64,000 nucleotides of DNA from NCBI RefSeq assembly GCF_014873495.1, contig NZ_JADBGF010000001.1, positions 8,432,001-8,496,000 of the forward strand. Direction: 5' to 3'. Source of the DNA: Streptomyces stelliscabiei (GTDB lineage Bacteria; Actinomycetota; Actinomycetes; Streptomycetales; Streptomycetaceae). Below the pieces are notes generated by a model that saw only the letters and a program-made list of their open reading frames with translations, was not told the origin of the DNA and did not search any database. Both the position numbers and the translations under genes were made by a program. Below, in pieces: positions 8,210 through 18,118 of this stretch. Numbering within the stretch: position 1 is the first letter of the stretch; each line of letters begins with the position of its first letter.

Positions 8210-9427
8210 ATGCGGGGGACGGATCCGGAAGGGCACGGCCCGGTCCGCTACGGCCCGCCCCTTCCCGCCCAGGGTCTGCCCGTGCTGCCCGAACTGGCCG
8301 CCGTGCTCTCCGCCGCCGCGAGCCGCCCCCACGCCGTACCGCCCGGCGGCGATCCGGCCCTCCTGGACGCCGCCTGCGGCTACTGGGACCGCCGTGGACT
8401 GCGCACCACACCGGACAGGGCCGCCGCCGCCCCCGGGGCCCCCGCCCTGCTGCTCGCGCTGACCGCCGCGATCGGCGGGGACGTCCTGCTCCCCCGCCCG
8501 TGCGCCGCCTGGTGGGAGCCGCAGGCACGGGCGCTGGGCAGGTCCGTCTTCCCGGTGGCCACACCCGCCGAGTGCGGAGGCGTGCCGGACCCGTACGCGC
8601 TGCTGGAGACCGTGCGCAGGATCCGGGCCGAGGGCGGCGACCCCCGGCTGCTCGTGCTGTGCGTCGCCGACGACCCGACCGCCACCGTGGCCCCGCCCGA
8701 ACTGGTGCACGAGGCCATGGAGGCGGCGGTGGGGGAGGGGCTGCACCTGGTCAGCGACGAGACCTGGCGCGACACGGTGCACGATCCGCACGACACGGTG
8801 CTGCTCAGCCCCGCCGAGATGCTGCCCGACCGGGTCACCGTCGTCACCGACCTCGCCGGACCCTTCCTGCCGCCGGGCTGGCCGGCCGCGATCGCCCGGT
8901 TCCCCGCGAACGGGGAGGGCGCGGGGCTGCGCGACCGGGTCCTGGACGTACTCACCGCGATGGGTGCCCGGGTCGCCACCCCGGTCGCCGCGGCCGCCGC
9001 GTACGCCCTCGACGAGCCGGACCCCGTCACCGAACGACTCGCCGCCGCCGTACGCCTGCACGCCCGCCTCGCCACCGCCGCGCACCGGGCCGTGGTGGCC
9101 GCCGGCGCGCTCGCCCTGCCGCCGCGCGCCGGACGGCATCTGTACGCCGACCTCGCGCCCCTGCGCTCGTCGCTCGCCGCGCACGGGGTCGGTGACGCCC
9201 AGGAGGCGGAGGACTTCCTCGGCGCCCGGCTCGGGATGCCCGCGCCCGGCGGCCACCGGTTCGGCGACGACCTCGGGGAACTGCGCGTCCGGCTGTCCAC
9301 CGCCGCGTTCCTCGGCGCGACGGACGCGGAGCGCGCGCAGGTCCTCGACGCGGCCGACCCGCTGGAACTACCGCACGTGGACAGCGCGTTGACACTCTTC
9401 GGAGCGGCTTTCGAGGGTCTGCGATGA
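8210..9427 (+). CDS. aminotransferase class I/II-like protein lacking all lysines
   Basis: A 405-residue protein with the layout of fold-type I PLP aminotransferases. An NPTG-like turn appears as DDPTATV (about 154-160), and the PLP-pyridine Asp with its neighbours appears as VSDETWRD (181-188). The position that should carry the Schiff-base lysine reads VVTDLAGPFLPPGW (211-224), with no Lys. I find no lysine anywhere in the protein, so no internal aldimine can form. It is therefore probably not an active transaminase; a structural, binding or regulatory role is possible. The start is the ATG at 8210 with GGAGG five bases upstream; an upstream in-frame ATG at 8159 lies in a tandem repeat. No partner gene is evident. 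Confidence 0.75.
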   Translation: MRGTDPEGHGPVRYGPPLPAQGLPVLPELAAVLSAAASRPHAVPPGGDPALLDAACGYWDRRGLRTTPDRAAAAPGAPALLLALTAAIGGDVLLPRPCAAWWEPQARALGRSVFPVATPAECGGVPDPYALLETVRRIRAEGGDPRLLVLCVADDPTATVAPPELVHEAMEAAVGEGLHLVSDETWRDTVHDPHDTVLLSPAEMLPDRVTVVTDLAGPFLPPGWPAAIARFPANGEGAGLRDRVLDVLTAMGARVATPVAAAAAYALDEPDPVTERLAAAVRLHARLATAAHRAVVAAGALALPPRAGRHLYADLAPLRSSLAAHGVGDAQEAEDFLGARLGMPAPGGHRFGDDLGELRVRLSTAAFLGATDAERAQVLDAADPLELPHVDSALTLFGAAFEGLR

Positions 9428-9688
9428 CGAGGAACGGGGGGCGTGCGCGCTCCGGCGGCCGGCCGTCGAGGACCTTGCCCCACGACCCCTGACGACGATC
9501 CCGGCGATGCGGACAGCCTCGGCGACGTGGGCGACCACGGCGGCTCGTGGCCCCCGGCGTCGCCGCCGGCCACCGCGATGCCGGCATCGCCGGGCCCCGC
9601 ACCGCCCTTTGACGACCTCCACCCACCCCTAGCGACCTTCAGCGACGACGATTCTTCGTGACGACGCTCAGTGACGGGAGCATCCTCG

Positions 9689-10840
9689 ATGACGCAGCGG
9701 TCCGAGTCGACCACCTCCGCCACGACCTCCTCCTCCTCCGCCGCCTCCTCCTCCACGACCTTCACGACCACCGCCGAGGACACCGGTGGTCCGGGGTCCA
9801 GGGGCCTTTTCGAGCGGACCTTCACCCGCCCGCTCACGCCGCACCCGCTCACGCCGCACCCCCTGGCACCTCCGCCGCTCGCCGAGCCCCGCCCGCTCGG
9901 TGAGCGGCGACGCTGGCCCCGTTCCTTCGCCGACCGGCTGACCACGCCCCTGCCCGGCCTGAAGGCCCTCGCCCGGTTCGCCCGCGAGGGCTCGGTCCGG
10001 CCGGGGCCCGACGGGCTCGCGGACATCCCGCGACTGCCGTACCGGCCCGGCCCGTTGCCCCGGGTGGACGCGCGTACCGTCGCCGTCTCCTGGGCGGGGC
10101 ACGCGAGTTGGGTGGTGCGGATCGGCGGGCTCACCGTCCTCACCGACCCCGTCTGGTCCCGTCGCATTCTCGGCACCCCGGCCCGGATCACCCCCGTCGG
10201 CCTCGGCTGGGACGCGCTGCCCCGGGTGGACGCGGTCGTCATCAGCCACAACCACTACGACCACCTCGACGCCCCCACCCTGGCGCGACTTCCGCGCGAC
10301 ACACCGGTCTTCGTGCCCGCCGGGCTCGGCCGCTGGTTCCGGCGGCGCGGGTTCGTCCGGGTCACCGAGCTGGACTGGTGGGAGGCGGCCGAACTGGACG
10401 GCGTCCGCTTCGACTTCGTACCGGCCCACCACTGGTCCAAGCGCACCCTCACCGACACCTGCCGCTCGCTGTGGGGCGGCTGGGTCCTCACCGCGCCGGA
10501 CGGCAGGCGTCTGTACTTCGCCGGCGACACCGGTTACGGCCACTGGTTCTCCCTCATCGGCCGTCGTCATCCCGGCATCGACCTCGCCCTGCTGCCGATC
10601 GGCGCCTACGACCCCCGCTGGTGGCTCAGCGACGTCCACTGCGACCCGGAGGAGGCGGTCCGCGCCTTCCAGGACCTCGGCGCCCGTCGCATGGCCCCCA
10701 TGCACTGGGCGACCTTCGTCCTGTCGGCGGAACCGGTCCTGGAACCCCTCACGCGGGTGCGGGCGGCATGGCGGGCGGCGGGCCTGCCCCGGGAGGACCT
10801 GTGGGACCTGCCGATCGGAGCCTCCCGGGTGCTCGGCTGA
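9689..10840 (+). CDS. metallo-beta-lactamase-fold hydrolase, NAPE-PLD/RomA-like
   Basis: A 383-residue MBL-fold metallohydrolase. A Ser/Thr-rich tail (about residues 5-30) and a Pro-rich stretch with repeated TPHPL precede the enzyme domain. Metal ligands appear as SHNHYDHLD, then VPAHHWS, FAGDTGY and a C-terminal PMHWATF, the arrangement found in N-acyl-phosphatidylethanolamine phospholipase D relatives and outer-membrane protein RomA. This suggests phosphodiester hydrolysis on a lipid-like substrate. No signal peptide is recognised. The start is the ATG at 9689 with GGGAG eight bases upstream; a GTG at 9671 is the alternative. The gene converges on a DedA gene across a strong hairpin, and a second MBL-fold gene lies beyond it. 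Confidence 0.85.
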   Translation: MTQRSESTTSATTSSSSAASSSTTFTTTAEDTGGPGSRGLFERTFTRPLTPHPLTPHPLAPPPLAEPRPLGERRRWPRSFADRLTTPLPGLKALARFAREGSVRPGPDGLADIPRLPYRPGPLPRVDARTVAVSWAGHASWVVRIGGLTVLTDPVWSRRILGTPARITPVGLGWDALPRVDAVVISHNHYDHLDAPTLARLPRDTPVFVPAGLGRWFRRRGFVRVTELDWWEAAELDGVRFDFVPAHHWSKRTLTDTCRSLWGGWVLTAPDGRRLYFAGDTGYGHWFSLIGRRHPGIDLALLPIGAYDPRWWLSDVHCDPEEAVRAFQDLGARRMAPMHWATFVLSAEPVLEPLTRVRAAWRAAGLPREDLWDLPIGASRVLG

Positions 10841-10854
10841 CCCGGCCGGGGCAC

Positions 10855-10898
10855 CCCCGCGCTCCCGGAGGGGTGAGGCCCCCTCCGGGAGCGCGGGG
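10855..10898. terminator. bidirectional terminator with 19-bp arms
   Basis: Perfect 19-base arms (10855-10873 and 10880-10898) with loop TGAGGC sit between the convergent MBL and DedA genes and serve both strands. The right arm ends in the GAGCGCGGGGAAC word seen elsewhere in the window. Confidence 0.8.
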
Positions 10899-10908
10899 AA
10901 CCGCGGTC

Positions 10909-11523
10909 TCAGCGGACCAGCCGCCGCCACACTCCCGGCACCACGCTGAGCAGCAGGGTCAGCACCACCGCCGCCAGCACCCCTTCCCACGGCTCCTTGA
11001 ACAGCGACCCGCCCAGAACGCCGATCAACTGGTACGTCACGGCCCACGCCAGGCACGCCGGCAGGTTCCCCCGCGCGAACCGCCGCAGCGGCATCTTCGC
11101 CAGCAGACAGGCCAGCATCACCGGGATGCGGCCGGCCGGCATCAACCGGGACAGCACCAGCACGGCCACCCCGTGGTCGTCGAGCTTCGCCTGCGCCTGC
11201 GTCAGCCGGTCCTCGGGTGCCCGGCGGCGGATCGCCTCCAGCCAGCGCGAGCCGTTCTTGGAGCCCATCCCGCGCCGCCCCAGCCAGTACAGGGCGATGT
11301 CCCCGAGGAACGCGGCGACCGACGCGACCACGAACACCAGCAGCATGGAGAAGGGCGCCGACTGATGGAACGCCACCACCGCCGCCGAACTGACCAGCGC
11401 CCCGGTCGGCACCACCGGCACCAGCGCTCCGACCAGCACCAGCAGGAACAGCGTCGGGTAGCCGATCGCCTGCTGGGTGGAGGCGTACGGCACCGTGGTG
11501 CTCACGGCGGCCAGGAAGATCAC
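10909..11523 (-). CDS. DedA family membrane protein (SNARE-associated Golgi protein domain)
   Basis: A 204-residue integral membrane protein. It has about five hydrophobic segments, including YPTLFLLVLVGALVPVVPTG and SMLLVFVVASVAAFLGDIAL, and the DedA hallmark GDIALYWLGRRGMG followed by SRLMPAGRIPVML, containing the conserved Arg and Gly-Arg. DedA proteins are envelope proteins tied to polyprenyl-phosphate or phospholipid flipping. The start is a GTG at 11523 preceded by GGAGGAGATACG. It lies 43 bases downstream of the second MBL-fold gene on the same strand, so the two are probably cotranscribed, which suggests a joint role in lipid turnover. No unusual residues seen. Confidence 0.88.
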   Translation of the reverse strand: MIFLAAVSTTVPYASTQQAIGYPTLFLLVLVGALVPVVPTGALVSSAAVVAFHQSAPFSMLLVFVVASVAAFLGDIALYWLGRRGMGSKNGSRWLEAIRRRAPEDRLTQAQAKLDDHGVAVLVLSRLMPAGRIPVMLACLLAKMPLRRFARGNLPACLAWAVTYQLIGVLGGSLFKEPWEGVLAAVVLTLLLSVVPGVWRRLVR

Positions 11524-11566
11524 CGTATCTCCTCCACGCACCGTGCGGCCCGCGTCGGCCGGAGTC

Positions 11567-12340
11567 TCATCGCGCCACCCCCGGTCGAACGCTTTCCCCG
11601 TGTTCCAGCCGGTGCACCTCCACACCGGGAGCGCGTGCCGCGGCGAGGCGGACGAACTCCTCACCGGGGGCATGGAATTCATGGGGGCGCACGGCGTCCA
11701 TCCCGATCGGCCAGTACGTGCCGTAGTGCACGGGAACCGCGCTCCGGGGCGCGAGCAGCGCAAGCGCCTCCGCCGCGCGCCCCGCGTCCAGATGGCCCTC
11801 GCCGAGATGCGGTCCCCAGCCGCCGACCGGCAACAGCGCCACGTCGACCGGCCCGACCTCCTCGGCCATCTCCCGGAACAGCCCGGTGTCCCCGGCGAAG
11901 TACGTCCGCGCGTCGCCCTCGATGACGAAGCCGAGCGCCGGCGAGCGGTGCGGACCGACCGGCAGCCGCCGTCCGTCGTGCCGGGCGGGCACGGCGCGGA
12001 CGACCAGGTCACGAATGCGCAACTCGTCCCCGGCCGCCACCTCGCTCAGGCGCAGATGCGCCAGCCTGCGCAGCCCCGGAACCTGGCGCGACGCGCCCTT
12101 CGGGAGCACCAGCCGTGTCCCCGGGGCGAGTCGGGCCAGTGAGGGAACGTGCAGATGGTCGGCGTGCAGATGTGACACCAGCGCGACGTCCGCGACCGCC
12201 GCCTCCGCCGGGGGAGGCGCACCCCGGCGCCTGCGCAGATGCGCGAGCCGGCGCGCGAACAGGGGGTCGGTCAGCACTCTCGTGCCCGAGTCCTCCACGG
12301 TGCAGGTCGCATGGCCCCACCAGGTGATCTCCACCGGCAC
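11567..12340 (-). CDS. metallo-beta-lactamase-fold hydrolase (UlaG-like)
   Basis: A 257-residue single-domain MBL-fold protein. Metal ligands are seen in WWGHATC, SHLHADHLH, VPARHDGR, YFAGDTGLF and a C-terminal VHYGTYWPIG. This is the UlaG/NAPE-PLD type, metal-dependent phosphodiester or lactone hydrolases of the cytoplasm. It is shorter than the paralogue at 9689-10840 and lacks that protein's Ser/Thr/Pro-rich front. The start is a GTG at 12340, with AAGGAGG about nine bases before it. It precedes the dedA gene on the same strand by 43 bases. The substrate is unknown; pairing with DedA hints at a lipid phosphate ester. Confidence 0.85.
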   Translation of the reverse strand: MPVEITWWGHATCTVEDSGTRVLTDPLFARRLAHLRRRRGAPPPAEAAVADVALVSHLHADHLHVPSLARLAPGTRLVLPKGASRQVPGLRRLAHLRLSEVAAGDELRIRDLVVRAVPARHDGRRLPVGPHRSPALGFVIEGDARTYFAGDTGLFREMAEEVGPVDVALLPVGGWGPHLGEGHLDAGRAAEALALLAPRSAVPVHYGTYWPIGMDAVRPHEFHAPGEEFVRLAAARAPGVEVHRLEHGESVRPGVAR

Positions 12341-12503
12341 TCCGTTCGCCTCCTTCGCGCTACTCCCCCGAGCCTACGGGCTGGAGTAGGGTCTGCGGCC
12401 TGGGCCTGTCCGGCGGATCATGCCGGGGACAGGCGTGCCGGGCCCGTGTCCGCGGCGCGTTCCGCCGGAGGGGCTACGGGACCCGGAGGGTGAGGGGGAC
12501 ACC

Positions 12504-12989
12504 ATGGGAGACGAGGGAGCCGCGAGCGGCGCCTCCGGCGTGGCCCGTCAGGACGTGGTGCGCGGCGGCGGGCCGGCGGGATGCGGGACCGTGGTGCGGG
12601 TCGCGGCCATAGCGAGCCTCACGCCCCTGGAGGAGCTGGAGGCCGATCCCTTCCTGGTCGACTCCCGCAGCCAGCACGCCATGTGCGCCCGCTGGGCCGC
12701 CGAGCGCGGCTATGTGGTGACCCGCGAACTGCTCGTCCGCGCACTGCGCCCCGACCACTGCGCCCTGTGGGCCGATGTCGACGCCGGTCTCGTCGACCTC
12801 TTCGTCGCCCCCAGCCGCCGCGTCCTCGAACGCGCCCTCGCCTCCGTCGACGACTTCACCGCCGAGTGCGCCCGCCGCGGCATCCGCGTCGAGACCGTGG
12901 GCCGCGCCGAACCCGCCTACGACGCCCAGATGAAGGCCCGGGTCCACCGCCGTCTGTCCATGCCGACGGCGGGGTACGACGGCCGCTGA
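12504..12989 (+). CDS. small protein with degenerate serine-recombinase-like domain
   Basis: A 161-residue cytoplasmic protein. Residues about 30-135 follow the order of a resolvase N-terminal domain. A beta strand VVRVAAIASL stands where YxRVS would be, then SQHAMCARWAAERGYVV (compare Q..L..WA...G), RPDHCALWADVDAGLVDLFV (compare R..L..ll.dv..g.vD.vv), and a helix ending ECARRGIRVETVG. The catalytic Arg-Val-Ser and the second Arg pair are absent, and there is no DNA-binding domain. It is therefore an inactive relative or a convergent fold. The start is the ATG at 12504 after GAGGGGG. No operon partner is obvious. Confidence 0.6.
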   Translation: MGDEGAASGASGVARQDVVRGGGPAGCGTVVRVAAIASLTPLEELEADPFLVDSRSQHAMCARWAAERGYVVTRELLVRALRPDHCALWADVDAGLVDLFVAPSRRVLERALASVDDFTAECARRGIRVETVGRAEPAYDAQMKARVHRRLSMPTAGYDGR

Positions 12990-13160
12990 GCGGGAGCGCC
13001 CGCACCCCGGGAGTGCCCGTACCCCGCGAGCCCCGTCCCCCCGGGGGCGCCGGACCGCACCCCGCCCCTGCCCCCGTGCCACCCCGGAACGCCACCCCGG
13101 CGCCCCCGCCCCCTGTGACAGGCTGGGCCCAGGACCGGGACGGGTAAAGGTGGCCAGAAC

Positions 13161-15320
13161 GTGGGCGGTGGTCGATGGCGAAGAGTGCTGAGCGGCGTCT
13201 GGCGGATGCTCGCCGTGTGGGCGGTGTCCACCCTGACGATGCTCGTGCTCGCGGGCGCGCTTCCCGACTTCCGGCTCCAGTCCGAGAGCGGTGAGAGCGC
13301 CACCCAGATCGCCGTCACCGCGGCCTTCGGCGCCGGCGCGTTCGGTCTGCTCTCCGCCCTCGTGTGGCCGCTGCTCGTGCGGGCCCTGCTGCTGGTGCCG
13401 GCGCTCGTCCTCGGCCTGCTCGTCTTCTTCCTCAACGGCTCGCTGCTCCTGCTCGCCCTGCGGATCAACCCCTCCGGCCAGGGGGAGGCCGCCCCCGAGA
13501 CCGCCGTGGTGGTCGCCGCGGTGATGTCCGCCGTCGCCTCCGCCACCGGCGGCGCTCTCACCGTACGGGACGACGACGCCTACCGGCGCCGCCTGTACCG
13601 GCTGGCCGACCGCCGCCGCGGGCGCGCCGACGGCGGCCCGGGGCCGGCCGGACCCGGCACCGTCTTCCTCCAGCTCGACGGCGTCGGCCACGACGTGCTG
13701 GAGGCGGCGGTGGACAAGGGCCTGATGCCGACCGTCGCCGGCTGGCTCGGCCGCCCGGCCGACGGCAGCGCCCGCCCCCGGCCCACCCACCGGCTCACCC
13801 CCTGGCGCACCGACTGGTCCAGCCAGACCGGCGCCAGCCAGCTGGGCATCCTGCACGGCACCAACCACGACGTGCCGGCCTTCCGCTGGTATGAGAAGGA
13901 CACCCGGGAGGTGATGGTCTGCAACCGGCCCTCCGGTGCCGCCGAACTCCAGCGCCGGGCCATCGACCGCACCGGCGACGGCGGTCTGCTCACCGTCGAC
14001 GGCGCCAGCCGCGGCAACCTCTTCAGCGGCGGCGCGGAGCAGCTCGCGCTGGTCCTGTCGATGGCCGCCCGCCGGGGCCGGCGCAACCGTTCCCGCGCCG
14101 GGTACTTCGCCTACTTCTCCGACCCGGCCAACGCCGTCCGCACCGCCATGTCCTTCGTCGCCGACGTCCTGCGGGAGACCGGCCAGTCCATACGCGCCCG
14201 GTTCGCGCGGCAGCGGCCCCGGGTCAAGCGCGGCGGCCTCTACCCCTTCATCCGCGCCTTCGCCACCGTCGTCGAGCGCGATGTCGTCGTCTCCGCGGTG
14301 ATCGGGGACATGTTCGCCGGCCGCGCGGCGATCTACGCGGACCTCGTGGCCTACGACGAGGTCGCCCACCACTCCGGCCCGCACAGCCGCGACGCCGCGA
14401 AGGTCCTCGAACGCCTCGACCGCTCCCTCGCGCTGATCGCCCAGGTCGCCGAACACGCCCCGCGCGCCTACCGGATCGTCCTCCTCTCCGACCACGGCCA
14501 GAGCCCCGGCGAGACCTTCCTCGGCCGCTACGGCCTCACCCTCGGCAACCTGGTCCGCGCCGGCTGCGGCCTGCCCGTGCCGCGCCGGGCCCGGCGCACC
14601 CACAGCGGCTCCGAGGCACGCACGGCGGTACGGGCCGCGCTGCGCATCCCCGTCGAGGAGCGCGTCGAGGAGCACCGGACCACGCGCCGCTCCGAGCCGG
14701 TCGTCCTCGCCTCCGGCAACCTCGGCCTCGTCTCCTTCCCGGACGTCCCCCACCGGATGAGCCGCGAGGAGATCGACGCCCGCCACCCCGCCCTGCTCTC
14801 CACCCTCGCCAACCACCCCGGCATCGGATTCGTCCTCGTCCGCAGCGAGGAGCACGGCGGCGTCGTGCTCGGCGCCCACGGCGCGGAGGTCCCCATCGGC
14901 GAGCTGAGCGACGAACACCCCGGCCCCCTGGCCGACTTCGGCCCCGGCGCCGCCGACGCCGTACGCCGCACCCACGGCTTCCCGCGCACCGCCGACATCA
15001 TGGTCAACTCCTGGTACGACCCCGACGAGGGCGAGGTCCTCGCCTTCGAGGAGCAGATCGGCTCCCACGGCGGCCTCGGCGGCTGCCAGTCCCGCCCCTT
15101 CCTCATGTCCCCGCTGGCCCTCACGGAGCCGGTGGAGGAGGACGGGGAACTGGTCGGCGCCGAACACATCCACCGCGTACTGCGCCGATGGCTCCGCGAG
15201 GCCGACGGCCCCCAGGTCCCCGTGGCCGAACCGGAGCACCCCGAAGGGGCGCGGGGAACCGCGCGACCGGCCGCGAACCCGTCCGCACCCGCCAGGCAAC
15301 AGAACCCGGCGGACGCCTAG
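13161..15320 (+). CDS. membrane-anchored alkaline-phosphatase-superfamily phosphodiesterase
   Basis: A 719-residue protein in two parts. Residues about 10-135 carry four hydrophobic helices resembling a phage-holin-family (mycobacterial 4TMS) membrane domain. Residues about 165-680 form an alkaline-phosphatase/nucleotide-pyrophosphatase-type domain. Its metal Asp is in FLQLDGVGHDVL and the nucleophile region is SSQTGASQ. Further ligands are in YADLVAYDEVAHHSG, LLSDHGQSPG and GSHGGLGG. It probably cleaves a phosphodiester at the membrane, with the side of the membrane unclear. The start is a GTG at 13161 with a modest AAAGG upstream. The last 40 residues are low-complexity, partly encoded by a dispersed GGGGCGCGGGGAAC repeat, which suggests a drifted C-terminus. 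Confidence 0.82.
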   Translation: MGGGRWRRVLSGVWRMLAVWAVSTLTMLVLAGALPDFRLQSESGESATQIAVTAAFGAGAFGLLSALVWPLLVRALLLVPALVLGLLVFFLNGSLLLLALRINPSGQGEAAPETAVVVAAVMSAVASATGGALTVRDDDAYRRRLYRLADRRRGRADGGPGPAGPGTVFLQLDGVGHDVLEAAVDKGLMPTVAGWLGRPADGSARPRPTHRLTPWRTDWSSQTGASQLGILHGTNHDVPAFRWYEKDTREVMVCNRPSGAAELQRRAIDRTGDGGLLTVDGASRGNLFSGGAEQLALVLSMAARRGRRNRSRAGYFAYFSDPANAVRTAMSFVADVLRETGQSIRARFARQRPRVKRGGLYPFIRAFATVVERDVVVSAVIGDMFAGRAAIYADLVAYDEVAHHSGPHSRDAAKVLERLDRSLALIAQVAEHAPRAYRIVLLSDHGQSPGETFLGRYGLTLGNLVRAGCGLPVPRRARRTHSGSEARTAVRAALRIPVEERVEEHRTTRRSEPVVLASGNLGLVSFPDVPHRMSREEIDARHPALLSTLANHPGIGFVLVRSEEHGGVVLGAHGAEVPIGELSDEHPGPLADFGPGAADAVRRTHGFPRTADIMVNSWYDPDEGEVLAFEEQIGSHGGLGGCQSRPFLMSPLALTEPVEEDGELVGAEHIHRVLRRWLREADGPQVPVAEPEHPEGARGTARPAANPSAPARQQNPADA
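15243..15275. repeat. dispersed GGGGCGCGGGGAAC repeat copy
   Basis: AAGGGGCGCGGGGAACCGCG and following bases match a short word that also occurs at 43426-43447 and partly at 10889-10905. Here it is read in frame as EGARGTARP near the end of the phosphodiesterase gene. Such words are scattered through many Streptomyces genomes. Confidence 0.55.
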
Positions 15321-15701
15321 GCACCCCGAACAATCGGCTGCGGCGAGCACGAGACCGGCCCACACTGTCCGCCGCCAGCCGCGCACACCGGCGCACCCGG
15401 CTCGAACACCCCACTGGAGCCCCCGCCTTGCAGGCAGCCGTGACCGTCACACCCTCCCGCTCGATCTGTTGAGAGGGCCGACGACTTCCCGCCGGGCGCT
15501 CCCGTCCTGGTGATCACGGAAGGCCGGGGCGAGGCGCTGCGGGTGCGGCGGGAGCACGCCTGTCTGATTCCACAAGGTGCTCGTCCGCCGTTCACCGCGC
15601 GGGGGCCGGTGTTCAGGGTGAGATGAGGCTCGGACCGCCCGGAGTGTGATCGGATGGGGGGCACGGAACCCGGCAACGGGACCCCATCGAAAGGACTCAT
15701 C
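15321..15701. other. intergenic; possible gene relic on plus strand
   Basis: 381 bases before the osmC-like gene. A plus-strand stretch ending at a TGA at 15624-15626 reads protein-like (ADDFPPGAPVLVITEGRG, then EHACLIPQGARPPF) but has no start codon with a ribosome site and an upstream stop near 15440. It may be the tail of a lost gene. Nothing else is recognised. Confidence 0.35.
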
Positions 15702-16127
15702 GTGGCAACCACGCGCACCGCACACACGGTCTGGGAAGGCGAGCTCCTCAAGGGCACCGGCACCGTCACCTTCGACTCCTCCGGCATCGGTTCGCAGCCG
15801 GTGTCGTGGCCGTCGCGCGCGGAGCAGGCGAACGGCAAGACCAGCCCCGAGGAACTGATCGCGGCCGCCCACTCCAGCTGCTTCTCCATGGCGCTCTCGC
15901 ACGGCCTCACCGGCGCGGGCACCCCGCCCACCCGTCTGGAGACGAAGGCCGACGTGACCTTCCAGCCCGGCGAGGGCATCACCGGCATCCACCTCACCGT
16001 CCGCGGCGAGGTCCCCGGCCTGGACGCGGCCGGCTTCCAGGAGGCGGCCGAGGGCGCCAAGAAGAACTGCCCGGTCAGCCAGGCCCTGACCGGCACGACC
16101 ATCACGCTGACGGCCGAACTGGCCTGA
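15702..16127 (+). CDS. OsmC family peroxiredoxin
   Basis: A 141-residue OsmC-type thiol peroxidase, which reduces organic hydroperoxides in the cytoplasm. The two catalytic Cys occur in the expected contexts, HSSCFSMAL (about residue 65) and KKNCPVSQAL (about 123). The preceding SPEELIAAA helix is typical of OsmC, as opposed to Ohr. The start is a GTG at 15702 with AAAGGA six bases upstream; an upstream ATG at 15654 would add 16 unrelated residues. The length matches the family. It precedes a dnaK paralogue by 93 bases on the same strand, so both may answer to stress, but separate promoters are likely. Confidence 0.92.
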   Translation: MATTRTAHTVWEGELLKGTGTVTFDSSGIGSQPVSWPSRAEQANGKTSPEELIAAAHSSCFSMALSHGLTGAGTPPTRLETKADVTFQPGEGITGIHLTVRGEVPGLDAAGFQEAAEGAKKNCPVSQALTGTTITLTAELA

Positions 16128-16220
16128 CGTACGACCCCGTACGCCCCATTGACGAAAACCCTCTCGGGTTCTGTGCTGGTGTGGGGAACACCGGGCGGAA
16201 CCTTGGGGAAGGGGACGGCG

Positions 16221-18080
<1,860 letters not shown>

Positions 18081-18118
18081 AGCGGGCGCGGACCGTCGAT
18101 GCGGCGAGCGGCCGAAGC

